NCBI RefSeq assembly: GCF_002865645.1
Contig: NW_020194512.1
Coordinates: 1,647,119 to 1,711,118, forward strand
DNA: 64,000 nucleotides
Source of the DNA: Hyaloscypha bicolor E
Lineage: Eukaryota; Ascomycota; Leotiomycetes; Helotiales; Hyaloscyphaceae
Direction of reading: 5' to 3'
Shown: positions 1 to 11,421 of the stretch, one piece after another
Layout of the letters: every line of letters begins with the position of its first letter
Numbering within the stretch: the first letter of the stretch is position 1
Position numbers and translations under genes: made by a program
Notes under the pieces: generated by a model
Told to the model about the DNA's origin: nothing
The model's input: only the letters and a program-made list of their open reading frames with translations
Database searches by the model: none

Positions 1-1366
1 GTTGAGGATACATGGCCTGTTCTTTGGTCGACTTGCTGATAGGAGAGATTCGCATTACTGTCGATGAGAGAGCTCAAGAGACCTGTCTGACTGGCGTAGA
101 ATTCTGTCGTTGCGGCTGCTTCGACGCCAGCTATGCTAAAACTGTCAAAAGTTGTCGCACCTTCCGCGGCCTGGAAAGACAAGGGCACTATTCCATGGTC
201 TTGCAAATTCTCCCCGACGTTTGCGTTCTCGACCACCACTTTTATTCCGAGTGGTTCAAGAACATTTCTTGAACCGATGCCAGATAGCTCTAAAATTTGA
301 GGACTTTGAAGGCTCCCGGCACAAAGCAGAACTTCGTGTTCTGCTTTAACATGGTACTTGAAACCAAACGAAGTAAAATCAACGCCGCTCGCAAAGATCT
401 CACCATCGTGACGATTCAACGTAATCTTGTTAACTTGTGCTTCTGTGAGAACTGTGAGGTTGGGTCGATTAACGTTGGGTTGGTAGTATGCAGTTCCTGC
501 GTAACTTCTGGTGCCTGAAGCGGGGTCAATAGTTATTAGATTGCTAGAGAACCATTAGTTAAAGTATGTCCAACGAAATTAGGAGTAACACTGACCTATA
601 ACCTCCATTGCCGTGGCCTGACTGAGAATCTTCTTTCATTTTCAAACCAAGCTTGTCAAATGTCTTGACCCAGGCGTTTCCCCCAACCCTTTTGCTGTTA
701 GTAAAAGCTGTCCGGACTGGGCCATTGGCATTATGTAGTTCCTTGTCGATAACTTTATTATCAATATGGTAGAATTCAGCAGTCTTCTTCGATGGCTCCG
801 TGAAGGTTGCGAATTTCTTGTAGTAAGGAGCTAAATCTTCATGAGACCAGCCAGGATTGCCCAGCTTTTCCCAGCTATCAATATCTTCTTTCGAAGAGTA
901 GGTGCACATCATTCCATTTATCGCGCTTAGTCTTGTTAGAAGAATTGGTTTATCTGATGTCAGGGGACTGTTTGCCTAGATCCTCCCAACACTTTTCCAC
1001 GTGGTTGCGAAACGACACGGCCATTCATGTACTTCTACATACGTGTTAGCAATTTTAGTGCTGTCTGAGGAGTTGAACCCTACTTGAGCAGTTGTTTTGA
1101 ACCCCCAGTCGTATTCTGGATGTCCAATTGCATTAAAGTCCACTGTCGTCGTTAGTCCGAAACCCACGGTGAATTTCTGACATCTTACAGCCAGGAATTA
1201 ATATATTTGGATCAGCAAGACGATTCTGCCCAGCTTCAATGACGCCAACTGTAATTTTGGGGTCTTCAGTGAGGCGAGCAGCTAATGTCAAACCCGCAGT
1301 TCCGCCTCCAACAATAACGAAGTCGTATCTTTTAGCGGCAAACTCGGCCGGAGAATCCACGAGCAT
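1..1366 (-). CDS. GMC-family FAD oxidoreductase, 3' end cut by the window edge
   Basis: Flavin-dependent glucose-methanol-choline oxidoreductase; the substrate cannot be told. ATG at 1366. Five exons are visible: 1366-1189, 1142-1084, 1034-976, 925-596 and 543-1, separated by introns of 46-52 nt. The spliced protein shows the FAD-binding [13 protein letters not shown] near residue 20, [15 protein letters not shown], then [15 protein letters not shown] (GMC signature 1), [25 protein letters not shown] (signature 2) and GENLQDHG. The 926-975 intron must start with GC (GC-AG) to give GGSS-AINGM. No signal peptide is seen at this start, so the enzyme may be intracellular, unlike many secreted aryl-alcohol or glucose oxidases. 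At least 389 residues lie in the window; the C-terminal catalytic His region lies outside it. Confidence 0.88.
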
Positions 1367-2171
1367 CTTGATTGGAAGATATACTTTTTACTAAAAGAAA
1401 GGGTACAAGAACGAGTGAAGCGGGAAACAGAATTATGAAATCTGAGGAATATCAATTGGTCCGGGGCATAGACTTATACGCGTGCAACTTCACTCGCTTC
1501 GGAACAAGCTTAGACACCAGGGTGGTCAGCCAGGGCTGAACAGGCACTTGCGAGTTCCTTTGATTCTAAAGAAAGACTGAGAATTCCAGGTCAGGAATCT
1601 ATCGAATCAATCAGGGAAATAAGCTGACGATTAGACTACTTCCTATATCGAAGGCTGTCTAAATACGCTGGTCAGTTGCATACGTGACTTCTCACGCGGA
1701 GGCGAAAACACGTCAGCAGAGCTGAACACTTATTCTAGGTTTGTAGCTCTGATGTATGGAGTAGTACGTATTTGAGAAGACAGCAGCCTTGGGGGATTCA
1801 TGACATGTGCTGACAGGGACTTCGTATGACTACTAAGTAAGCTGACTGGATGACAGCGACTGGCTCATTGACGCGAACTGACACTATTGGTCGCCGATGC
1901 GCCGCACAGGGGAGGTGAGCCGTCAGCGGCCACAGTTTTGCAACTTCCATAAAGGTAGGGCTGATGACAAAAGTGAAAGTTCGTACTAATGTCCGGATGC
2001 TTCTTCAAGCTCGGCTAGCTCGTAACTTGACGCGCATGGTCGATCTCGACAAAATATTACGCACGCGGCGCCCACAGGTCTGCATCTCAGCCCAGGGGTC
2101 ATGTATCAACTCGCGATTCGCGGCGCAGAGGTTTGAGAGATATTGATATTTTTCGTCTGAAGTTTTGCTTG
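1367..2171. other. Intergenic region between the GMC gene and COG6
   Basis: This holds the promoter side of the GMC oxidoreductase and the 3' side of COG6. A 60-codon frame at 1964-2146 has no recognisable motif and is probably chance. I see no RNA gene or repeat. Confidence 0.5.
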
Positions 2172-4305
2172 TCAAGAAAGTAAAACCCTGATTTCTGCGC
2201 TGGTTCGGGGGAATAAAGCCCGCAATGGCTCCGGTGCTGATCCATCGTCTACCTCTTCCAGCAGTTCATCTGCCGCAATCAATTTCTCCTCCACTTGCTC
2301 GAAGTCGTCACAAAACTTGTCTGCAGCCTCTTCCGTAATCTCTCTTGCTAGCTTGGAGCTTTGGAGATCTTTTAAATTCTCCATGGCATCCATCAACGCT
2401 GAAGGGAGGAAATTATCCAATGTTTGGCTAGCCTGTGTCAAAGCATCCGGTTGAAAGGTATCTAAAGTTCGAATGGATTCCAAGCCCTCTTTTGTATCTG
2501 ACAGTGAGGTCAGTGCCCGAAGTAGAGGCTGTAATGCAGAGCTGTTCCGAAAAAAAGAGTACTGATGATCAACGAGGCTGGCGGAATACTGCTCGATATT
2601 GCCTGTGATTTCAAGAAGCCTCTCGCTGTTGAAATCGAAAGGTGCTAATATGTTCCTAGCTGCCAGCAGGCAGTTGATTGCGAATATGGAACTTGCCGGT
2701 GCCTCAAGGTCTTTGGCGATAGCCTCGCTACCATTCATGAAGGGATCGAAAGCCTCAGCCAGGATTGGCTGAAAGTCGGCTTCTCTACTATTCAGAGACA
2801 TGAAAGATGTCTCGTAAGTCTTCATAATTGCTGTAAGCTGCTTCAAACTATCCTGTAAGAAGTCTGGCGGTCCAAGGTCTGGAGGAGCGGTGTGAGTTTC
2901 TGCTTGCAGGCCAGCAACATGGTCACGCATGAGGATCCTGAATTGCCGCAGAGCGGACTCTTCGAGCGTCGTTAGTGATTCGAGCAAGACTGAATCCTCC
3001 CCGAGCAGCTTTGAGAATGTAACGCGATAGAAATTGAGTAGATTTGCAATTTTGTAAGCCATGATCGTTTCTTCATGACTTTGGATCACTTGCCCAATGC
3101 GTTGGCGCAAGACCCTAGCAACTCCGGCGACGTCTCGATCCACTAACTCATTCAGAGCTTTCAGCCCGTCAAAGTCGCTGGCCTCATTTTCGTCAGAGAT
3201 ACGATTCCATGGTTCACTATCGCGACCAGCTTGAATGCCCTTGGCAATCTCATCACCGTCCGAGATAAACAAGACTTCGAGAGCTTCCCTCTCGCTGACG
3301 GTTGCAGAGTGGGTCCACGCTAGCATATCTCCAACATAGCGTAACGGATCATGAGCAACCAACTCAATAGGTTTCACGGACGTATCCTCTTCGCCAGTTG
3401 CCGACGTGCCCGTGAGAGCAGTATAGAAGGCATCAGAGAGAATGTGTTCCCTAGCTTCAGCAAAGAAGTCTAGGCAATTCTGAAATAGAGAAGGACGTTC
3501 TGCAAGAACTCGGAGAGCTCTCCGGATTGCCGAACTGATCTGGGGATTTTCCAAGTTGAGAGATTTGAATTCTCGTTGAATCCACCTATATAGTTTCTGG
3601 AAGGCTCCATTAAGATTCTTCGAGGTCTGTTCCATAATCTCAAGCCCTAGGCGTTGGTTTTCAGTACCGAGCAGTATCTCGCAGTCGTTCTGAATCTTCT
3701 TCGCTCTAGCTAGAAGAGAAAAGAACTTGTCGTTGACCGGTTCCGCCGTAGAAGTGAGACGTGCAATGTCGTCGTCTGACATGATGAAATGAGCATTGAA
3801 TGCCTTCAGAAGTTGTTGTTTTGCCTCGACTTGTTCCTTCTGCTTCATGAGCTCAGAGGCTTCTTCCAGAACTGGAGCTGTCTCTTGGTGTGCTGCCGAA
3901 ATATGCCGCTTCATCTCCTCACAGCCTTGATTTAGGCTTGCTATTGTGAGCCCGATGCGTTTGAGTTGCTGGAGGAGGGTCAGCAGTGAACATTCAAGCT
4001 TGAAGAAACCATACTTCGGCCACGTGACCAAATTCTCGAATGATATCCCCATTGCTTTCGATAACCTCCTTTTGAACGTCAAGTCTAAGTTGACGCCGAG
4101 TCTCTGAACTGTTCTGGACGCCACGCTTGTCCAACAGATTCAGAGCATCTCTGATATCGGAATCGGCATAGGACGCCGAGAGGACGCTCGTAACTTTCGT
4201 TGTCAAAGGATTGCTCCTTGCCTGGGAGCTTGCTGGTGGTATGGGTGATTCCACGACATCACTCAAGCCTGACTGTTTCCGAGTCTGGAAATAGTCAGTC
4301 GTCAT
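2172..4305 (-). CDS. cog6: Conserved oligomeric Golgi complex subunit 6 (COG6)
   Basis: Subunit of the eight-part COG tether that captures retrograde vesicles at the Golgi; a cytosolic, peripheral membrane protein. ATG at 4305; exon 1 is 4305-4015 and exon 2 is 3968-2172, joined across a 46-nt intron (3969-4014) that links HVAE to [13 protein letters not shown]. The product is 695 aa, usual for fungal COG6. The N-terminal third is heptad-rich (ALNLLDKRG, then the helical stretch around [12 protein letters not shown]), as in the COG6 N domain. [16 protein letters not shown] and [16 protein letters not shown] match the conserved middle part. It is divergent from ATG9 with 467 bp between the start codons. 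Identification rests on overall family resemblance; no catalytic residues are expected. Confidence 0.9.
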
Positions 4306-4772
4306 TGTAATCGTGAGAGTCGGTGCTGTTCATAGTTGTTGAAGTTTGTGGACAAATCTCGCGAACTGTCGTGGCTGGGGTGTGTTTAGCAGCTGATAGA
4401 TTCGCCCCATTGCCCGTCTGTTTTCAGACTAAAACGAGGCTGAAGGCGGCAAGTCACTCCCCTGCCGCTCGTGGTCATCGTCCTCCCCTTCCCCATGCCT
4501 GGAGGCATCCACCACCACGAGTTCATGACCCAGGTGACAGACCGATCACAACAATATGGCATAATTCGTGTTCTGGGTATCGTACTGAGACACCGGTAGT
4601 CAAGCATTCTCGCCTCCCAGATGCTCATTCACATGCTGCCTACTTGTGTGGTTCACCACAACGGCTTCTTGCTAATCCGCCAGTCCAGCGTTCAAAGTTC
4701 GCCGATTTACTTTGGCACTTTGAACTGTACGGGCCTCAATTCTCCTCCTACGAACCCGATCCTTTCATTACG
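4306..4772. promoter_or_regulatory. Shared divergent promoter region of COG6 and ATG9
   Basis: 467 bp lie between the two start codons, so both promoters and 5' leaders must fit here. The ATG9 reading frame is open upstream through most of this stretch but has no ATG before 4773. I could not assign specific sites. Confidence 0.5.
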
Positions 4773-7647
4773 ATGATGACTTCAAACCTCCTCTCCCGCC
4801 TCCTCCCCTCCAACCCCACCGGCCGCTCGATTTACGATGACCTCCGGGCCCATGACGAAGCATCTGAATCAGACTTGGAGGAACACGCAGGCCTGGCTAT
4901 AGATGAGGAGAATCTCAGGTTTCATGATGACGATCTTGGCAATGCAGATGCTTTGGAAGATAGCCGCATTACGACTGGAAGCACCGCGTTCCTGGCCGGT
5001 CAACGACAAACCCAAAACCAAGGAGCAGGGAATGACTCGAGAGGCAAACCACAAGGCCGGCGATCAAAATGGATTGCACAATCTCCCAGGCTGCTCGAAG
5101 AGGATGGGGATGACGATGTACCGGCGTCTTTGTTAATAGAGGGGGACGATATGGCAGGTCCCCGTTCTCCAGCTCAACCACGCATTATACAAGGGGCGGC
5201 CAAGAGGAAAGAACCTGCAATACCAGGCCCATCAAATAGAGAGACTCGGGCACATTGGGAAGCTGCGCAGGCTCAACAAAGGCTACATCAGGATGACGAC
5301 AACCCTCCCGCTGGGCCACAGCCAGTCCGACAAAACATCGGACCATTTTCCGGCAGTCCTCGAGAAAAGGCAATGTGGCGATGGATAAACATTACGAATT
5401 TGGACAACTTTATGAAGGAGGTCTATGATTACTATACTGGATCCGGACTTCGGTGTATCACTCTCGAAAGAGCTCTCAGTCTAGCGTAAGTCTCTAAAAT
5501 CAACCATATCTACTGGCGGTAGCTAACTTGGCGGGCCCAGCCAAACGATATTTGTGGCAGTCTTCGTCACCTTTCTAACGCAGTGCGTTGATTTCAAAGC
5601 TATTCCCCAGAGCAGGAAGTTATCCGAAGTCCTTGTGCCCCAGTGCACCAAGAACATCTCGGGAATGCCAAACGTTGCCATTTGGCTCTTTACCTTGCAT
5701 GTCTTCTGGAGGGTTTACGAGCTCTTGATTGATATTCCTCGTTTGATACGCGTTCGCGATTTCTATTTGTATCTTCTGGAAATCCCTGATACAGACATGC
5801 AAACCATCTCATGGCAAGATATTGTTGGAAGGATCATGGCCTTGAGAGACGCCAACCCTGTTACGGTCGAAAAGATATCACCGTCGAATCGAAAGTACCT
5901 CGGTAGTCAATCGAAGCAAAGATTAGATGCACATGATATCGCCAATAGACTGATGAGAAAGGAGAACTATCTCATTGCGTTGTTCAACAAAGAGATATTA
6001 GACTTGACGCTGCCTTTGCCGTTTTTGCAAGGCCGTCAGCTGTTTTCGAGAACTCTGTTATGGAACCTGGATTGGTGCATCATGGACTTGGTATTCAACG
6101 AAACCGGCCAAGTCAGGCAACTGATCCTGAAGGATTCCCATCGAAGACAGTTGAGTGATGGCCTGCGGCAGCGGTTTTTGTTCGCCGGTTTCATGAATGC
6201 CCTATTTGCACCCATCATTGTTATCTACCTTATGATTGTGTATTTTTTGAGATATTTCAACGTACAGCCCCCTTCTCACTATGTGTATCCGTGGCTAATG
6301 GAAACCTAGGAATATCAAAAGAACCCATCTAAAATCGGTTCACGGCAATACACACCCTTAGCCGAATGGAAGTTCAGAGAGTTTAATGAGCTTCATCACC
6401 TATTCCACAAGCGGATAAACATGTCATACCCATTTGCATCACGATATCTTGATCAGTTCCCGAAAGTCAAAACCGAGAGGTGTGCGAGGTTTGTTGCGTT
6501 CGTTTCTGGAGCCATTGCGTCGGTCCTTTTTCTGGTCTCCATTTGGGATCCCGACAACTTCTTGAGTTTCGAAATCACCCACGACAAGTCTGCCCTTTTC
6601 TATCTTGGGGTGTTTGGTGGCCTGTGGGCTCTTGTAAATGGGACGATCCCTGAGGAGAATCTGGTGTTCGAGCCCGAATACGCATTGCGTCAGGTCATTG
6701 AGTACACCCACTACATGCCAAATCACTGGCAGGACCGACTTCACAGCGACGAAGTCAAGAGGGAATTTGCCACTCTCTATCAGTTGAAGATCGTCATCTT
6801 CCTCGAGGAGGTTTTCAGCATCATTATTACCCCGTTCATTCTCTGGTTTAGTCTGCCAAATTGCAGCGACCAGATCATAGACTTCTTCAGGGAGTTCACT
6901 ATTCACGTGGATGGAGTTGGATACGTATGCTCTTTTGCAGTCTTTGACTTCAAAAAGGGTGCTGGTAGAAAGGGGGGGCTGCATGGCGGCGGAAACGCCG
7001 ATGTACGAGACGACTACTATTCAACAAAGCATGGCAAGATGGCTGCTTCATACTATGGATTCTTGGATAATTACATCTTCAATCCGAAGACTGCTGTTCA
7101 GGGTCACATACCTCCTGGGATGCGCCACCAATTCCATCCTCCGCCCGCCTTTCCCGGACTCATGTCACCCACTCTGGCTGCAGAGATGCAGACATCTAGA
7201 CTGGGACGCAGTGAGAGACTCCCGGGAAGCCGGGCGCCAATTGGCAGACCACCACGGACCCCAAGATTCCCGCCTGCTAGAGCACACGAATCACCAATGC
7301 AATCGATCCTGCTTGATCCTCATCATCAGCCTTCGAATTCAGGCTTTGGGGCTCGCAGCGGGCGACGCAATTCCCGGTCCCGGTACCAGACACGACGCAA
7401 TATTATCGAGGAACCCATTGAAGATGAGGACGAATCCGGGGTTGGTAGAGGTGGTGACTCGGGAGGTGCGTATGAGAGTGAGACTGGGCTTGATGAGTCT
7501 AGATGGGAGGTGTCACCCACGAGAAACGCGCCCAAAGATGCCGAAGAGGAAGAGTTAGACAATGGGCCTACTGGAGGGGGAGTGCTTGGGTTGCTGTATC
7601 AATTTCAGAAAGCACAAACGGACGGCAGACCAGGTGTTAATATTTGA
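4773..7647 (+). CDS. atg9: Autophagy-related protein 9 (ATG9), multi-pass membrane protein
   Basis: Lipid scramblase of Atg9 vesicles that seed the autophagosome. Exons are 4773-5485, 5541-6261 and 6310-7647 (introns of 55 and 48 nt); 923 aa, normal for filamentous fungi. The start is the first in-frame ATG ([13 protein letters not shown]), the family's usual N-terminus. Residues 1-200 are acidic and disordered. The conserved core starts at [21 protein letters not shown]. Hydrophobic segments fall near residues 240-258, 281-301, 449-476, 537-557, 573-590 and 637-660. The second junction restores [20 protein letters not shown], typical of Atg9. The C-terminal tail of about 200 residues is Pro/Arg/Glu-rich and poorly conserved. 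It is divergent from COG6, another membrane-trafficking gene; a functional link is not shown. Confidence 0.96.
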
Positions 7648-9060
7648 GGGTATTTGTGCATTTTTTGCGGAGTTTTGGTGGCAAGGCATACGGCATGGGT
7701 TAGGGGCATTGCATTAACTATGTATTCATCGTAGGCTGGATCAAATCGATCGCCCTTGCACTGGTATTCTGGTGTTTGATAGGAAGACTTTCTGAATGGG
7801 GTGCAATCTTCACAAACCTGGGCTTGAAAGGGGTGTTGAAGGGGTACACCAAAGAACTTCATGCTCCTAAATTACTCAACAGTCGAAAGCTCCAATGTAA
7901 GGTAGCAAGCCGTATTTACCCCTTAAAGGCGGGACCCTAATAAGAGCAAGAAGCGAGTTGCCTTGATCCTTTCACATAAGGCATGTCCCGCAGCCGTTTC
8001 CAAATGCCAACCGCTGCTGAGGAGGTCCGCCCTTCAATCGAGAAAGCCCACAATGTTTTCTTTATATCTGTCCCCGCAGTAGAACATGGCGTCAGCCTCA
8101 CAGGTTGGTCGCACGGCTCATAGATGAGGCGCTTGCACAACGTTAACGTTATCTGCACGCTTCACAGCGCCAAAAACGAAATGGAGCCACAATTGGGCAG
8201 CAAGTTCCCCACAGCCACCTTCTCCACAGCCGTCTGACCACTCTGATGGGATCCCGAATTCCTGGGAATGGGATTTCTGATTTGCATGCAAATGTATGCT
8301 GAGATCTCACAGTCGTACGATGTTTGTGAAGACCACAATGACGAAATGTAGCTACCCCAGATCCTTCATGCAAGATGGGCTGGTCCGTGCTGGCTGGGAA
8401 TAGCGCTCTGAATGCCCCTGGCGACGGATTTTCTGAGGGTCCGAAGTGGTGGAGACGTCTAAAGTGCCCCGTGAGGCGGCTGCTGCTGCGAAAGCGGACC
8501 TGGAATCTTTGTCTCCGGAGAAGCCATGCTGGTGATGCAGGACGCTGCCTTTTGAGTGAGATGGAAAACTCTTCATATCATTCATATAAGAAAGAGCGCG
8601 CCTTCCGATGTGTCACTGCCCCAGCAGCGATGGTCGGGCCAGCACAGAGCTACCGCCATAGCTTTTCGGCATTTTGAAGATTCAGTTGCTGGATTGGTAA
8701 AGTGGTGTTCTAGAGCCGGTGGAGAGTTCGGCGAGAGGCGAGAGGCTCCACCCCAAAACGCCGTCTGCGACTCTGCGCGCTCCGGTGACCCTACCCCCCT
8801 CCCCCCCTACCCCTGTTCCCTTCTCCGAATCTGTTTTCTCGACAATCATCATCACCACGAAAAGTCAAGTGAGTCTCGCTCCAGCCTCTTGCCCTCTCCT
8901 CCACCACGCCGCCGCGACCCTCCCTCCGACATCTGCGACAGCATCTCCAGCAGACGCCTTCGATCCTCCTCTTGTTGGCCCCGGTGTTATCGAGACAGTC
9001 GACATCCTGGCTCTGCAATCGACGACGTACGCGGGAGGATCTGTGGCCGTGGCCTCCCCA
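7648..9060. other. Intergenic region and CT-rich leader upstream of the mitoferrin gene
   Basis: This contains the 3' end of ATG9 and the promoter/leader of the carrier gene. From about 8790 the plus strand becomes rich in C and T, as in many fungal 5' leaders. Short frames here (for example 85 codons on the minus strand at 7605-7862) have no recognisable family. No RNA gene is seen. Confidence 0.5.
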
Positions 9061-10407
9061 ATGGCCCAGCCAAATGCAGAGCCAGTAGAAGAGTACGAGT
9101 ATGTGCACGCAAGCATCACACCCCCCCTTTCCTGTCTAAAGCCTTCAGATCGCTGACCCCCTCGATAGCTATGAAGGACTGCCGCCCAATTTTTCGTTGC
9201 TGCAGAACATGACCGCGGGCGCTTTTGCTGGCATAGCTGTAGGCGTCACTGGCCTCCCCACCAGCCATTCCACGAATCTCGCAGACTGATGAGTTTACAG
9301 GAGCATACGGTCATGTACCCGATTGATGCTATCAAGGTGCGCAATATTTAATATCTACATTGGGATCATGATGTGAGGAGTTTGTGCCGACTGACCGCCA
9401 CGCAGACCCGGATGCAGATTCTAAACCCGACGCCCTCCGCAGTCGTCAATGGCATGATACAAGGAGGCTACCGAATAGCCACCGGGGAGGGAGTCCTCAG
9501 TTTATGGCGTGGCATGTCCAGTGTAGTGGTAGGAGCTGGTATGTAAACTGGGTGAAACTAGATGTGACATGGACTGAGAGTGACTCCAGGTCCGGCACAT
9601 GCCGTCTACTTTGCTACTTATGAAGCTGTAAAGCATCTGATGGGAGGTAACCAAGCAGGCGTACACCATCCTCTGGCAGCAGGTATGTTGACATAAAATT
9701 TCTGGCCTTGGGGCGGATTTTTGCTAATGAAGCTCCAGCCACCAGTGGAGCTTGCGCAACAATTGCAAGCGATGCCCTCATGAACCCATTCGACGGCAAG
9801 CTAACCTGCATAATTTTGTCTTGGCTATGCTAATATCTAGCAGTCATCAAGCAACGAATGCAAATCCATGATTCCCAAAAGATGTACAAATCGATGGCCG
9901 ACTGCGCAAGATACGTCTACCGAAGCGAAGGTTTATCCGCGTTCTACGTCTCATACCCCACCACGCTATCCATGACCGTCCCGTTCACCGCGCTGCAATT
10001 CCTCGCCTACGAATCGATTTCCACGGCCATGAACCCAACGAAGACTTATGATCCCTTGACACATTGCGCTGCGGGAGGAGTAGCGGGAGGTTTTGCGGCA
10101 GCACTCACGACGCCGATGGATGTAGTGAAGACGATGCTGCAGACGAGAGGAACGGCAAATGATCCGGAGTTGAGGAATGTAAATGGTTTTCTAGAGGGCT
10201 GCAGATTACTAAAGAGGAGAGAGGGACTAAGAGGGTTCTTTAAGGGAGTAAGACCAAGAGTTGTGACCACGATGCCGAGTACAGCAATCTGTTGGTCGGC
10301 GTACGAGGCTTGCAAGTGAGTCCTCTCCCCCCTATCCATGTTCCACCTCAAAATTCTAACGTAATTACAGGGCTTACTTCATCCGCCAAAACGATTCAGT
10401 AGTCTAA
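9061..10407 (+). CDS. mrs4: Mitochondrial iron carrier (mitoferrin, Mrs3/Mrs4 type)
   Basis: Inner-membrane carrier that imports ferrous iron for Fe-S cluster and haem synthesis. Eight exons: 9061-9098, 9169-9238, 9301-9336, 9406-9538, 9590-9682, 9739-9795, 9844-10315 and 10371-10407; 311 aa, normal for the family. The three carrier signatures are present: MYPIDAIKTRMQ, NPFDVIKQRMQ and TPMDVVKTMLQ. The His-containing EHTVMYP and PAHAVYFATYE match mitoferrins rather than other carriers. The start is the first in-frame ATG; the frame is open upstream without another ATG. Intron 6 (9796-9843) has a GC donor and a tandem TAG-CAG acceptor; only the CAG choice gives the canonical P-x-D-x-x-K spacing. 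It is unusually intron-dense compared with its neighbours. Confidence 0.93.
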
Positions 10408-11421
10408 TGCCACTCCATTTGACAATCTTCGAGGATCACCACACCAAAACAACCACCAATAATACATCCACGATCTGCCCCTACTTGCTTGGATACCTCC
10501 GGCGTACGGATTACACAAAAGCATTCATCCACCTCCACCTACCTTCATCTGTACATACTTCTTCTACAACCACTAGATCTCTTTCCGGGGGTGTTCGTCT
10601 CTCACGCACGCACATTCTGTTTTGGTTCGCACGTCTGGCTAAACTGATAGTAGCTGGCAGGGGTTACATGGCGTTTTGACTTGAGTTTCTTTAATCTGAG
10701 CAATGGTGCGGTGCATTGCTGCGTGCATGGCATTTTCGTTTCCGGTCCACAACACTTTGAATGTGGACTTGGGTGGAGAAGGGAGGCAGTGTGTTTAGAG
10801 CGAGCGCTGTGAGCAAAGACGGGCAGAAAAGAGGAATGAGGAGAAAATATCATGAAATGTGTGATTTGTACTTGTAGAGTAGGCAGGCAACTGGCGAGCG
10901 AACGATGGAGAGATCATCGATGATAATGGGGAATATCTGGGAGAGATGAGGTGTTGATGAATAAAGAAGTTAATCGCCAGATTTCAATGCTTTCGATGAA
11001 TTTTGTGTTCAGTCTTAGATGAGAATTGCAGAGAGGTGCGAGTTGTGCTGTGTTGGTTTCAAGTGTGCTCTACAGCGATGAACTTCGTGAGTGAAAGGGG
11101 GTTCAAGAACAGAAGGCAAAGTTCCTACGAGAAAGGAAGGAAAGAGTCTGGGGGTTTTAAACAAGTCGGATGCTTCTGGCGACAGCGTATCTGATAGAGA
11201 TAGATATATTCGGATAGAACGATACATGGGTATAGGTAAACAAAATTTCAAATGCCGTGCCTCGCCCCTTTAACGAGTTTAGAAAAGGGATGCACACTAA
11301 AAGTAAGACTACTTTGTCCGCCTCTTAGATTGTCCTCTTAGCATCAAAGAGGGTGGTTCTGACGTGTCGAATAGTTGCGAACATCTAGGTTCAAGTTCTT
11401 AACTATGAATCGTCGAGAGCA
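10408..11421. other. Convergent 3' region between the mitoferrin and NACHT genes
   Basis: Both genes end here, so the stretch should hold both terminators and 3' UTRs. The short frames on either strand show no family motif. No repeat or RNA gene is apparent. Confidence 0.5.

Noticed and set aside
1000..1090. Apparent frameshift in the GMC gene between [10 protein letters not shown] and RGKVLGGSS
   Set aside because: A 49-nt intron (1035-1083) resolves it and yields [24 protein letters not shown], which fits the family.
1964..2146. Short plus-strand frame as a gene
   Set aside because: It is 60 codons with no motif and no support from context.
1..4305. Secondary-metabolite cluster around the GMC oxidoreductase
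   Set aside because: No core synthase or transporter is visible; the next genes are housekeeping.
4323..4772. N-terminal extension of ATG9 in the same open frame
   Set aside because: There is no ATG before 4773, and MMTSN is the usual family start.
8719..9060. N-terminal extension of the mitoferrin
   Set aside because: The extension opens with GTG and is Pro/Ser-rich leader-like DNA; 9061 is the first in-frame ATG.
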